A DNA stretch of 43,057 nucleotides from Anaerolineae bacterium (GTDB lineage Bacteria; Chloroflexota; Anaerolineae; Aggregatilineales; J027), in NCBI GenBank assembly GCA_019913005.1, contig JAIOHL010000320.1, positions 1 to 43,057 of the forward strand. Direction: 5' to 3'. Positions 7,429-18,300 of this stretch are shown here, one piece after another (positions within the stretch are counted from its first letter, which is position 1; each line of letters starts with the position of its first letter). Under the pieces are notes generated by a model. The model had not been told where the DNA came from and made no database searches. It saw only the letters and a list, made by a program, of their open reading frames with translations. The position numbers and the translations under genes were made by a program.

Positions 7429-8660
7429 ATCACACCACACCCACTGAGGAGATCGTGACCTTATTAGACGACTATCGAGGGACAGATCGCCCTTTGCGAA
7501 TTTTGGCGGCGCTGCAATTTTACTTGCCCCATCGCACGGGCTATTCCCTGCATGTTCAGCGTGTCGCCGAGGGATTAGCCGCACGCGGTCACCACGTCAC
7601 GGTCTTAACTGCCCGTCATCACATTGACCTACCCCGCGATGAAACCATTAATGGCGTGCGTATTGTACGCCTTTGGGCACCCATCAAGGTCAGTCGGGGC
7701 ATGGTGATGCCTGCCTATCCTTGGTCAATGTGGGGTTTCCTACGCCAAAATGATGTTGTCTGGCTCAATTTGCCCATGTTGGAAACTGCCCTGACCGCTT
7801 TTTTGGCGAAACGGGCACAGTGCGGCCTAATCGCCACCCATCACGGTGATTTACTGCTAGGGCCGGGATTAAAAAACCAATTTATTCAATGGTTCACTTT
7901 CCAAAATTATCGCTATATGGCAGATCGGGCTAACCGCATCATTGCCTACAGCCATGATTACGCCGACCACAGCTATTATCTGGAAGATTATCGGGATAAG
8001 GTTTCGGTGATTTTCCCGCCCATTCAAATCCCCCACCCTGAACCGCAACGGGCCGCCGAACTCCGTGAACGCTGGCAGCATAATGGTGGCCCCATCATTG
8101 GCTATGCAGGCCGCTTTGTTAAAGAAAAACGCCCCGATCTGCTGATTCGCTCCCTCGAAATCATCAACGAACATTATCCTAATGCACGGGTCGCGTTTGC
8201 GGGGGAATATGACATTAAATATGAAAATACATGGGAAGAAAACCAACCGCTGGTGCGCCGTTTTGAGGAGCAGTTGATTTTCCTCGGCCTCATTACCAGC
8301 ACCCAAGCCCTTGCCAATTTTTACGCCGCCTGTGATGTCATTGTCCTGCCCAGCGACACGGAATGTTTTGCACTGGTGCAGGTCGAGGCCATGATGTGTG
8401 GCACGCCCATCGTCGCCACCGATATTCCCGGTGCGCGGGTGCCGTTGCAAGAAACGGGCATGGGCAAAATTGTGCCGCGCGGCGATCATCAAGCCATCGG
8501 CGAGGCAGTGGTTGAAATTCTGCAAAATCCTGAGCGGTACCGGCACACCCGCGAAGAAATCGAGACTTTTTTTAATTACGATGAAACCATCAGCCGCTAT
8601 GAAAAACACATGCGGAATGCTGCCCGCACCTCGATTTACCACAAAGATGAGGTGCGCTAA
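7425..8660 (+). CDS. Glycosyltransferase family 4 (GT-B fold)
   Basis: 411 residues, start GTG overlapping the preceding stop. The N-terminal Rossmann half (about 24-200) has the GYSLHVQRVAEGLAARGHHVTVLT signature. The C-terminal half begins at GYAGRFVKEKRPD (residues 226-238; Arg230 and Lys235 are the donor-phosphate ligands of GT4 enzymes) and contains the EX7E motif Glu313-Glu321 in ECFALVQVE, followed by GTPIVATDIPGA. These features indicate a retaining, nucleotide-sugar-dependent transferase in the cytoplasm or on the inner face of the membrane. It lies between the flippase-like gene and a methyltransferase, so it could build the lipid-linked sugar used by the GT-C enzymes downstream. 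The sugar is not predictable. Confidence 0.92.
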   Translation: MNHTTPTEEIVTLLDDYRGTDRPLRILAALQFYLPHRTGYSLHVQRVAEGLAARGHHVTVLTARHHIDLPRDETINGVRIVRLWAPIKVSRGMVMPAYPWSMWGFLRQNDVVWLNLPMLETALTAFLAKRAQCGLIATHHGDLLLGPGLKNQFIQWFTFQNYRYMADRANRIIAYSHDYADHSYYLEDYRDKVSVIFPPIQIPHPEPQRAAELRERWQHNGGPIIGYAGRFVKEKRPDLLIRSLEIINEHYPNARVAFAGEYDIKYENTWEENQPLVRRFEEQLIFLGLITSTQALANFYAACDVIVLPSDTECFALVQVEAMMCGTPIVATDIPGARVPLQETGMGKIVPRGDHQAIGEAVVEILQNPERYRHTREEIETFFNYDETISRYEKHMRNAARTSIYHKDEVR

Positions 8661-9512
8661 ATGGCTGTAGATAGACAAACCATAACCCGCCTCACTCGTA
8701 ATGAAGCGGATATGGCCTTTAAAAAGCGGGTTGAGACCATTTTTGAGTGGCTTCCCCCCGGCGACGATCAAGTCATATTAGATTGTGCCTGTGGTCGTGG
8801 CTTTTATTTGAATTACTATCGGCACGTCAGCAGTGTAAAGTTGATTGGGTTGGAACTCGAAAGTGACATTATCCGCAAGGCGCAAGCCAATGTCGGTCAC
8901 CTGCCCGATATTTTGTTGACCCAAGCCAATATCTACCACCTGCCCTTTGCCGACAGCAGTTTTGATGGCGTCATCCTCAGCGAAATTTTGGAGCATGTGG
9001 ATAACGATGTCGCAGGCCTCAAAGAGGTCTACCGGGTACTGAAACCGGGCGGGGTCGCCGCCATTACCGTGCCCAACGCCAATTATCCGTTCCTGTGGGA
9101 TCCCATCAATCGCACGCTGGAAAATGTCTTTCACACCAAAATTCGACATGGGCCACTGGCAGGCATTTGGGCCAATCATGTCCGACTCTATACAATCGAG
9201 CAATTGCGGAAAGCGGTCTCTTCTGCTGGATTCATGATAGAACAGGAACGTGCCTTTACGCACTACAGCTTTCCTTTTATTCACAATCTGGTGTATGGTC
9301 TAGGCAAACCCTTGCTCGAAAGTGGCCTCATGCCCGATAATCTGGCGGCGGCGGCTGACCGGACAACTTTTGATCAAAACGATGGCAGTTGGCGCAATCC
9401 AATTAATCTAGGTTTGGCAGTCTTGAATTTTTTTGACCGTCCCAACAAATTGGATGAGCCGCTGCATCGGAGTACGGTAAACTTGTGCATCAAAGCGCGT
9501 AAAAAAGCCTAA
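8661..9512 (+). CDS. Class I SAM-dependent methyltransferase
   Basis: 283 residues. Motif I is DCACGRG (residues 41-47). A second acidic residue lies in IGLELESD (about 63-69). VILSEILEHVDND (104-116) is the post-motif II strand, and LKPGG (127-131) the motif III loop, the usual order for the Methyltransf_11 family. The ATG directly follows the GT4 stop, with GAGG about eight bases upstream. The neighbours are glycosyltransferases, so the substrate is likely a sugar, lipid-linked glycan or other envelope precursor; this is an inference. The C-terminal 130 residues extend beyond the core fold and contain a TNHVRLYTIEQL-like region, common in methyltransferases of surface-polysaccharide clusters. 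Confidence 0.88.
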   Translation: MAVDRQTITRLTRNEADMAFKKRVETIFEWLPPGDDQVILDCACGRGFYLNYYRHVSSVKLIGLELESDIIRKAQANVGHLPDILLTQANIYHLPFADSSFDGVILSEILEHVDNDVAGLKEVYRVLKPGGVAAITVPNANYPFLWDPINRTLENVFHTKIRHGPLAGIWANHVRLYTIEQLRKAVSSAGFMIEQERAFTHYSFPFIHNLVYGLGKPLLESGLMPDNLAAAADRTTFDQNDGSWRNPINLGLAVLNFFDRPNKLDEPLHRSTVNLCIKARKKA

Positions 9513-9542
9513 TTTATCATCTTATGCCTTTAAACCGGACGC

Positions 9543-12293
9543 ATGACTGAATTTATTCCGAATTCCACCCCTGAAACTACGCCGCCAAGTGCCCCCATCT
9601 CTGCACCTGCGCGGCCTGCTTTTGATTTCGAGTCGCTGACGCTGTGGCAAGCCCTCTGGCTGTTCCTCTATCGGCCCGGACGAGTTGCCAACGAATTTTG
9701 GCGTGTCATTACAGAACCCGACCTATCCACTACCCAGAAATACCGCCGGCCCGATTCGCGGATTTTACAGGATACCCCGCTCGGTAGTGAATTTGTCTCC
9801 TCCGATATGCCCTATACCCCCGTCATTGACGACGCCGGGACACTTTTGCCAGAGGAACAGGCCGCCTTACAAGTCGCTGTCGCCCGTGCCGATGCCCGCT
9901 ATCGCACCAGCGACCTCACCTTGCCCGAACCGCCGGAATGGGCCAAAAATCTGCGTTTTGGGCAATATCTGGTTATTGAGAAAACCAGCGCCCTACAAGC
10001 CGGCATTTTGCTGATTGGATTTTTCTTCTCGCTAATTGGCATGGGCCTGCTGCGTTCATCGGCTGTTGACCCCCTCAAACGCGCAGCAGGCGATACCAAC
10101 GGTGCGTTTTTCTGGCTATTCTTCGGCGGCATCATCGCCCTAGTCGCGGCGGGGTTGGGCTGGCGTGAAAAATCGAAGCCCACCAAAACCATCATCGTTG
10201 AGGACGAACTCGACGAAGTGAGCGACGTTGACCCAATTCAAACAGGTATCCGTTTCTTCAATCGCCATTCCCTACGACTCGCCTTAGTACCCGTAGCCAG
10301 CCTATTTGCATGGTTCGCCTATGACAAAAACGCCGCCCTTACGCAAACAGGGGAAATTGAGGCCATCTTTACCACCACTGGTGTCATTGCTTGGTTCATG
10401 GCGACCTTCTTATGGTTTCTTATTTTTGCCGTAGACCTCAATAAAATTGCCCTCAAACTGCTGGTACGCCCCGATAACGTCATCCAGCCAAGCTCGCCGC
10501 CCGCGCCGCGCCGCCGGAGGGTCCAATTCCGTTGGGCCTATGTCGCTTTAACACTGATTTTCCTGCTGGCCTGCTATTTCCGTCTGCATAATCTCGATGG
10601 CGTACCCCCAGAGATGACCAGCGATCATATTGAAAAATTGCGGGATGCCTATCGCGTAGATCAAGGGTATCGTGGCATTTTTTTTGAAAACAACGAAGGC
10701 CGCGAAGGGTTTCAAATGTACTTTGCGGCGATTATCGGGGATTGGTTCGGCGTTGGTTTTAATTTCCGCGCCCTCAAGTATGCCACCATCGTCGAAGGCC
10801 TATTGACCGTTTTGCTGGCCTATTGGTTTGGCAAAGAAATGATCGGACGCGAAACCCGCGAACGTCAAGAATTGGGAAATTGGGTTGGCCTAGCAATGGC
10901 GGCCCTGCTTGCCATTAGTTCGTGGCACACCATGTTATCCCGCCTCGGCCTGCGGATTGCCCTGACCCCACTGACCACCCTAATCGTCGTGATTTTTCTG
11001 GTGCGGGCTGTTCGTTATAACCGCCGCATAGATTTTATCTTGATGGGGGTTGCACTGGGCATCGGCACCTATTTTTATCAGGCCAACCGGATGCTGCCGC
11101 TCTTGGTTGTGCCGATTGTGCTACTAGCCGCCCTCGCCAAAGCCAAAATCAACTGGAAAATCAGCGCCCATTACATGGTCAATCTGGCGATGGCTGGGTT
11201 GCTTGCGTGGGTGATTTATCTGCCCATGTATCGCTACTCGGTGGAAAACCCCGATGCCTTTTGGAAACGTACCTATGGACGACTTTTTGGCAATTACACC
11301 TTTGATTGCCGCAATGTGGAGGGCGAGACCCCCAGCTATTGCACCCCCTCAACGACTGTCGTCCTAGAACACATCATCAAGCATCATGACGTATTGTGGG
11401 ATAACTATATCCGTGCGTTTAAGATGTACTCATGGCAAGGCGACGGCATGTGGATTTTGAACGGGAGTGGCTATCCCGCGCTGGATGCCATCACCAACGC
11501 CTTATTACTCATGGGGTTGGGCATGTGGGTGGTGCTCATCATCAAACGCCGCGACATTGCCCTGCTTGCCATTCCTTTGGGCGTAATCGTGATGCTTTTG
11601 CCAAGTACACTGGCACTTACCCAAGTTACCGAAAATCCATCCTTTACGCGCACCAGTGGCACCATTCCGTTCATTTTTGTGATGGCGGCCTATCCACTGG
11701 GTTTGATGGCCCATGAAGCGACCAGAGCAGGTTATTCACGCAAGCCCTTTGTCGCCAGTTCTGCCCTGCTTGTCACCCTTTTGGTTGGTCTAGCCATCCC
11801 GTCCAACTACGATACCTACTTCAACGTCTATCGGGAAGGGTATGAAATTTCATGGAAGCCCTATACGCAGATTGCCGCCCCAGTGCGTGATTTTGCCGAA
11901 ACACGCGGGAGTTATGGTAATGCGTTTTATGTACATACTGAACACTGGCTAGATCACCGAATTTTGGGTACTGTAGCAGGCGATTTTGCTTGGCCCAATG
12001 GCCTACTCAAAGCCGAGGATGTTTACCAACAGATCGCTGGCAATCAGGGTACAGTCCATCAATATGACTCTACCAAGCCGCTGTTGTTTATGGTAAACAA
12101 ATCGAACGTTGCGGGCCTAGAGTGGCTGCAAACCTATTTCCCCGGTGGTGAAGTACGGGAAATTCGAGTCAAATTCAACAACAATTATTATGTCTATGAA
12201 GTGCCGGCAGGATGGCAATGGCTGATTATTCGGGTTACAGAACAAACCGCCCGATGGTCATGTATCACCAACTGTCCCCCCGGCCCCAAGTGA
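9543..12293 (+). CDS. Large GT39-like membrane glycosyltransferase with a cytoplasmic N-terminal extension
   Basis: 916 residues. The first 150 are soluble and rich in proline and acidic residues. Helices near 160-180 and 195-210 and another pair around 245-300 precede the GT-C core, which starts near residue 335. The core's first extracytoplasmic loop contains PPEMTSDHIEKLRDAYRV with Asp361 and Glu364, the expected position of the catalytic acid in PMT/ArnT-type enzymes, followed by NNEGREGFQMYF. At least ten further helices follow, then a soluble tail of about 130 residues. It lies 30 bases after the methyltransferase, without a clear Shine-Dalgarno sequence. It probably transfers a sugar from a polyprenyl phosphate to an external acceptor. 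The N-terminal helices are not part of the usual GT39 fold. Confidence 0.8.
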   Translation: MTEFIPNSTPETTPPSAPISAPARPAFDFESLTLWQALWLFLYRPGRVANEFWRVITEPDLSTTQKYRRPDSRILQDTPLGSEFVSSDMPYTPVIDDAGTLLPEEQAALQVAVARADARYRTSDLTLPEPPEWAKNLRFGQYLVIEKTSALQAGILLIGFFFSLIGMGLLRSSAVDPLKRAAGDTNGAFFWLFFGGIIALVAAGLGWREKSKPTKTIIVEDELDEVSDVDPIQTGIRFFNRHSLRLALVPVASLFAWFAYDKNAALTQTGEIEAIFTTTGVIAWFMATFLWFLIFAVDLNKIALKLLVRPDNVIQPSSPPAPRRRRVQFRWAYVALTLIFLLACYFRLHNLDGVPPEMTSDHIEKLRDAYRVDQGYRGIFFENNEGREGFQMYFAAIIGDWFGVGFNFRALKYATIVEGLLTVLLAYWFGKEMIGRETRERQELGNWVGLAMAALLAISSWHTMLSRLGLRIALTPLTTLIVVIFLVRAVRYNRRIDFILMGVALGIGTYFYQANRMLPLLVVPIVLLAALAKAKINWKISAHYMVNLAMAGLLAWVIYLPMYRYSVENPDAFWKRTYGRLFGNYTFDCRNVEGETPSYCTPSTTVVLEHIIKHHDVLWDNYIRAFKMYSWQGDGMWILNGSGYPALDAITNALLLMGLGMWVVLIIKRRDIALLAIPLGVIVMLLPSTLALTQVTENPSFTRTSGTIPFIFVMAAYPLGLMAHEATRAGYSRKPFVASSALLVTLLVGLAIPSNYDTYFNVYREGYEISWKPYTQIAAPVRDFAETRGSYGNAFYVHTEHWLDHRILGTVAGDFAWPNGLLKAEDVYQQIAGNQGTVHQYDSTKPLLFMVNKSNVAGLEWLQTYFPGGEVREIRVKFNNNYYVYEVPAGWQWLIIRVTEQTARWSCITNCPPGPK

Positions 12294-12300
12294 AACACCC

Positions 12301-15300
12301 ATGACTGACGCCGAGAACCGATTCCCAGACACGATTGAGACATCCCCCGGCCTTGAACCGGATTTAGAACCTGACACCCCATCGCCAGAATCAACATCTG
12401 ATGAAGGTGATGGCGCGTCTATAGCGACACCCCAGTTTGATTACCACGAAGCCTCCACTTCGGAAAAAGCCGCCCTTGCCCGTCGCTATGAATGGGGGAT
12501 CGCAAAAATCCCTTGGGCAGATGTGTTCTGTGCGCTGGTCTTGGTCGCATTGATGGCAGGTGGCTATTGGATGCGTTCGGTTGGACGTAACTGGGACGAC
12601 TATACCCATCTCCACCCCGATGAACGCTTTTTGACGCAGGTCGCCAGCGAAATCCACTCTGATTCTCCCTTGCGTCTCAGTCAAGGCGATACGATTGCCG
12701 CCAAAGCCGCTTGCGACAAAAAATATCCTCTGCCCCCAGCGGATGTCTTGAACGCGATGTCCCCTGCTGATCAAGCCGAAGCCTATGCCGAGGCGGGCAA
12801 AGGGGGCTATTTCGATACCGCCTGTTCCAACCTCAACCCGCATAACGTCGGTTATGGTTTTTATGTCTATGGCGAATTTCCGACCTTCAACACACGCATT
12901 TGGGCCGAAATTTATAATGACCTCACTGGGGAGAGTTGGTGGACGAGTTATAACGCCGTCCAGTTGGTTGGAAGGGCGGCCAGTTCCGTCGCCGACACCC
13001 TAACCATTTTGCTCATTTTCTTGATCGGGGCACGGTTGTTTAATCGCTGGGTTGGCCTTTTTGCGGCGGGTTTTTATGCCTTTGCCGCCTTCCCGATTCA
13101 GCAAAGCCACTTCTGGACAGCCGATGTTTTCACGTCCTTCTGGGTGGTACTGACCATTTATTTTGCCGTACTGGTCATGGACAACAGCAGCGCCTATCGC
13201 CAGCGGTTTGCGGCTCTTTCTTGGGTGGTGGGTGGAATTACGATCTGGATTTGGGAGATTGTCAATCAACAAGCGAATATAAAAGGTGTAGATGCGCTCG
13301 TCCACTATGACACCGAGTTTTATGTCCCATTGTTGGTCTATGTGGCCGTTCTGCTTGTGATGGGATTTGTCAGCAGTCTTGCCGCCGAACAGCGCCGCAC
13401 CGGACTTGAGGCAGCCACCTTTGCCATTAGCGTGATTCTGCTGTTCATCTTGGCTGCTTCTGGGATAATCGGCTGGTTCGGGGCGATTGCGACGGCCTTT
13501 GTCGCCCTAGTCCTCATGCTACTCTGGATTAGCGGATTACACACTTTGGGCGGCTACACAGGCTTTTGGACTTGGATAGCAGCGGCCTATGGCCTGTGGG
13601 TATTTGATGGCTTGGCCCATTATGACCAACCTACGCTCACCCCACTCGCCGTCTATCTGGTCTTTTTCGTGATTCTAGCCTTTATTAGCTCAATTATCCG
13701 TCAGCTAAAACCCGCCTCAACCCAATACCCCGCCCATCTCGTCATCATCATATTTCTGCTGGTTTTACTGGCGGTATGGAGTGCTGCCGCGCTGATTGAT
13801 GGCACGATTTCCGTCGAGGGCTTTTTCGCCTCTCTGGTGTTGGGTACGATTATCGCCGGGGCGAATGTGGCAGGCTTGCAAGATTATGCCGGGTTCGGGT
13901 TGGCGTTTGGGGCATCCCTAGCCGGACGTGTCAATGTCGCACCCCTGCTTGGTTTGGTATTACTGGCCGTCATCATTCGGGGCTTGTTTACCATTGACCG
14001 TCGTGCCCTCCATTTTGAGCGCCAACAGCAGATCGCCCGTTTGATGGTCGGCCTCATTATCACCGCCGTATTGACCATTGCGGCCTTCCGCGTCTTGCAA
14101 CCCCATGCCTTTAACGGGCCACATATTTACAACCTGAGCATCAACAGCTATTGGCAGGATGACCTGTCCGAAGTCAGAGGTCAGGTATCGGGTAAAAGTG
14201 ACTCGCCCCCCAATCATCAATGGGCTAACCGTGTACCCTATCTGTTCCCACTGCAAAACATCGTGTTATATGGCTTGGGGGTTCTGCTTGGATTATCTGC
14301 CGTTGTTGGGGTGATATGGGCGGTGGTCAATATATTGCGCCGTCAGCCCAATTGGACGCGGGTTGCCATTCCGGTTGCGTGGGCCGTCGTCTACTTTGCC
14401 TACTTCGGCAAAAATTGGGTCACGACCATGCGCTATTTCTTGCCCATTTACGCGGTCTTGACCCTGATGGCAAGCTGGGCACTGTGGGAAGCCATCACCA
14501 TTTCCTATCGCCGCCTTAAGATCAAACCGACCACGCTGCGTCGTCTTGCCTTTGGCCTTTCGACCCTTACGCTTGCCATTGTCACGGGCTACACCGCCGT
14601 CTATGGTTATGCCTTCACCAGTATCTATCGCCATCAACTTACCCGCGTCTCCGCCTCGCAGTATTTCCAAGAATTTGTCCCCGGTGATTTTGGCCTATGG
14701 GTCAAGCGTAGTGACGGTTCGGAGCGCATGATTAATGTCGGGATTTATCCAAGCGCCCTATTCCCGCAAATCGCCCATATCGCGGATGGGGAATCCATGA
14801 CGGTTGAAATCGCCCCCGAAATCAATTCGGAATTGGTGAGTGTGGTACTGCATCGTTTGGGCGACCCCAACCGTGACCCCGACCCTGAATTGGTCTCGGT
14901 GCAAATTTGGTCAAAAGATACCGTTCAAGGCCGTGTCTTATTGGGCGAAAAGACCATCAATGCCGACCTGAACGCGGCGGGGGGTGATTTTGGAACAGAG
15001 TACAGCTTGGAATTTACCCCCCCTCTCATCCTAGCTGCCACGCTGGATTCCGTCACTCCCATCACCTATGAGGTGGTGATTACGGCGGAACAGGGTGGCC
15101 CGATCATGCTTTCGGCCAACATTTCCGATCCTATTCTGCCGATCAATCCATCGCATATTTCGATGTATCTGCGCGACCCCATTGCGGACAGTCTCAATAT
15201 CCAAGAACTCGATTTGCCCGTGTTGGATGAGCTTTCCAATGTAGCCTATTTCACTGCTGGTTCACGTCAGGAATATAGCTTCATCTCCAATTCGAACGGT

Positions 15301-18300
15301 GTGATTGACCGTATTGAGATGCCGCATGTCGGCGACCCAATAGCCGACCCCGACCCCGAAACCATGCGCGTGCTGCTGGTGGATGATTTGACAGGCCTAC
15401 AAACGGGTGGGCAGGTCACAGGCGATTTCAACATGGTGCAAGACGGCCTCCGCACCTTTGGCGTCCCCGCCACCATCGAATTTGCCGAACCCTTCCCGGT
15501 GATAAAAGGCAATGTCTATAAACTGGTGGTCATGCCGGATGATTTCTTAGGCATATTCGGTCAGGTCGTCGTAACTGAACTCCCGTGGGACGACCCCGTG
15601 CCCACCAAAGTCTGCCCCCTGCCGTCTGACATAGAGTTCTCAAAAGACAACGCTTCCGGGTTGTGTGACATTACCGACGCGGGCATTGACCCTTATGGTT
15701 CTCATTATCTCGGTGTCGAAACCCATATTGGCGAATGGGATGATGTTGAGCAAAAACGGGACTTGCTGCTGCACTACCTCAACATCGGTGATTATTTTAC
15801 CGTTTCCAGCAACCGTTTCTATGACACCCTATCCCGCATCCCCTCGCGCTGGCCCATGACCAACCGCTACTATGAGGCATTGTTCTCCGGCGAACTGGGC
15901 TTGGAATTGGTCGAGTCGTTTACGTCCTATGCCAAAGTTGGCCCGTTTGAATGGCCCGACGAGGTATTGCCTACAGATAATGACTGGCCTCCTAATTGGC
16001 GTAATGAGTTCGAGGCCGAAGAAGCCTTCCATGTTTATGACCATCCGGCGGTCTTCATTTTCCGTAAGACTTCCGAGTATTCACCGGAAAAAGCCGCTGA
16101 AATCTTGGATGTAGAACTGCGTCGCGCCGACCAAGCCTATGGTGCGTTGCTGACCGATGCCGAACCGATCAATATCATCAAATGGGATGCCTTCGACGCC
16201 ACCCAAAGTCCGACAGCCCTGCAAATTCCGCAGTTCCAACAGGAAACCCAGCGCGAGGGCGGTACATGGTCGGAGATGTTTAACCGTGATTCCATTCTGA
16301 ACAAATATCAGGTGGTCGGGTTGATCGCTTGGTGGCTGTTGATGGTCGCCGTTGGGTGGATGGTTCTGCCCATGCTGGCACTCCTGTTTCCCGGATTGCC
16401 AGATCGTGGCTTCGGCGTGGGGAAACTGCTTGGCTGGATTTTGGTGGCGTGGGCCTCGTGGTTTACCAGTTCGCTTGGCATCAGAACGTGGAATCAAAGC
16501 GGCCTGCTCGCCTTGTTGCTCATTTTGGCACTCATCAACGCGGGGATTGCCTTTTGGAAACGGCATGAGCTACTTGAATTCATTTGGGAGCGCCGCCGCC
16601 ACCTGCTGATTGTCGAAGGCATCTCGCTGGCCCTTTTCCTGCTGCTGATTGGGGTACGCCTCGGCAATCCTGACCTCTGGCATCAAAATCTCGGTGGCGA
16701 AAAACCAATGGACTTTGCCTATCTCAATGGCATCCTCCGCAGCACCACCTTCCCACCCATTGATCCTTGGTTCACGGGTGGCTACATCAATTACTACTAT
16801 TGGGGCTGGGTGCTGGTCGGTGCGCCAATTAAAGCGCTCGGCATCGTCCCCACCATTGGCTATAACTTTGCCGTCCCCACCATCTTTGCGATGACGGGTA
16901 TCGGCGCGTTCAGTGTTGCCTACAACCTTGTGCATTGGAACAACGAACGCCACCGTCAAGAACCCAAATCACGTGAGGCACATGGCCCATTAGGGAACGC
17001 CTACATCGCCGGGGTTACTGCCTTAATGTTAACCGTCCTTCTGGGCAATCTGGATACCGTGCGTGTATTTGGCAACGCTGTGGCGCAGCAAGGCGGTTGG
17101 AAAGGCCCGCAAATCCTCAGTACCGTGCGTTATAACAAGGCTGTCAGCGAATTTGAGGAAGAAAATGGCCGTCTCCCCGACCCCGAAGAAGACAAAGACC
17201 TGCGGGAAGCCGCCGACAATTACAATTTGCTGGATGAGATCAAATTTGAATTCGACAAGGCCTCGTCATGGTTAGACGGTTTCCAAGAGGGCCTACCTGA
17301 CATCCTCGATGGCAAGCCGCTCCCAATGGCATCCAACCGCTGGTATTGGGGGCCAACCCGTGTGATAGGTGATCTTCCTGAACAGCGCGGCCACAACGCC
17401 ATCAACGAAATGCCCTATTTCACCTTCCTTTACGCCGACCTGCACGCCCATATGGTTGCGATGCCTATGACGTTGTTGGTGCTGCTGCTGGTCTTAGGCG
17501 AGATTTTCGGCGCAGGGCGTGGCTTACGCGGGCCTATCACCTCAGTTTTTGCCATGTTGTTACTTGGCCTTGTCGTCGGCCTACTAAAGCCCACTAACAC
17601 ATGGGACTGGCCCACTTATATGGGGATTACCGTCGCGGGTCTGACCTTTGCAGCATGGTTGGGTCAGGGTCGTCTGCGTGGTGAAGGTGAGCCTGTCGCG
17701 TTCTATTATCGCCTGCGTCGCCTGCTCGATTTACGCAATATGTTGTCCCTGTGGCCTCTGCTCTTGGTCATCCCGATGGGCATGATGCTCCGCAGTGGCC
17801 TATATCTCTACCAAAATCGCAGCTACGAGAACAAATTGCAGCAGGGCTTCGTTCCGACTCATTGCCAGAATCTGCCCGAAGATATTCTGCAATCGCAAAT
17901 CCCGCCAGCTTGTGATGGCCTCTTGAAACCAGAGATCACCGTCAACAGTATTGCCATGTGGGGCATTGGGGCGGTGGGCCTTGTCATCGTGCTCTATATC
18001 GCCGCGATGGTCTTGATGGGCAACCGCTTTGATCGGCGCGGTATCCTCGGTTGGATCGGGTCACTGGTCGCTTTCGGGGCCTTCAGCCTCATTGCCATCT
18101 ACCCCTACGAACGTTTCTTCGCCACCGCCTATGGCAAAATCTTGCCGTGGGAAAGTGATAAAACGCCGCTGTGGGCCTATGTGGATATTCACGGCGTATT
18201 CTTGTTTATCATCTTCTCTCTGCTGATGTGGCAGACCATTCGCTGGCTCAAATCTCATAAAGTCGGCGAACTGCGCCAGTATGGGTTGGCAGCACTCGGA

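Noticed and set aside
6621-7433. A 270-codon minus-strand open frame opposite the flippase-like gene
   Set aside because: Composition is an artefact of the codon bias of the real gene (Thr/Arg/Ser-rich, no domain); the plus-strand protein has clear family motifs.
7869-8771. A 300-codon minus-strand open frame spanning the GT4/methyltransferase junction
   Set aside because: It crosses two genes that have strong family motifs on the plus strand and resembles no known protein.
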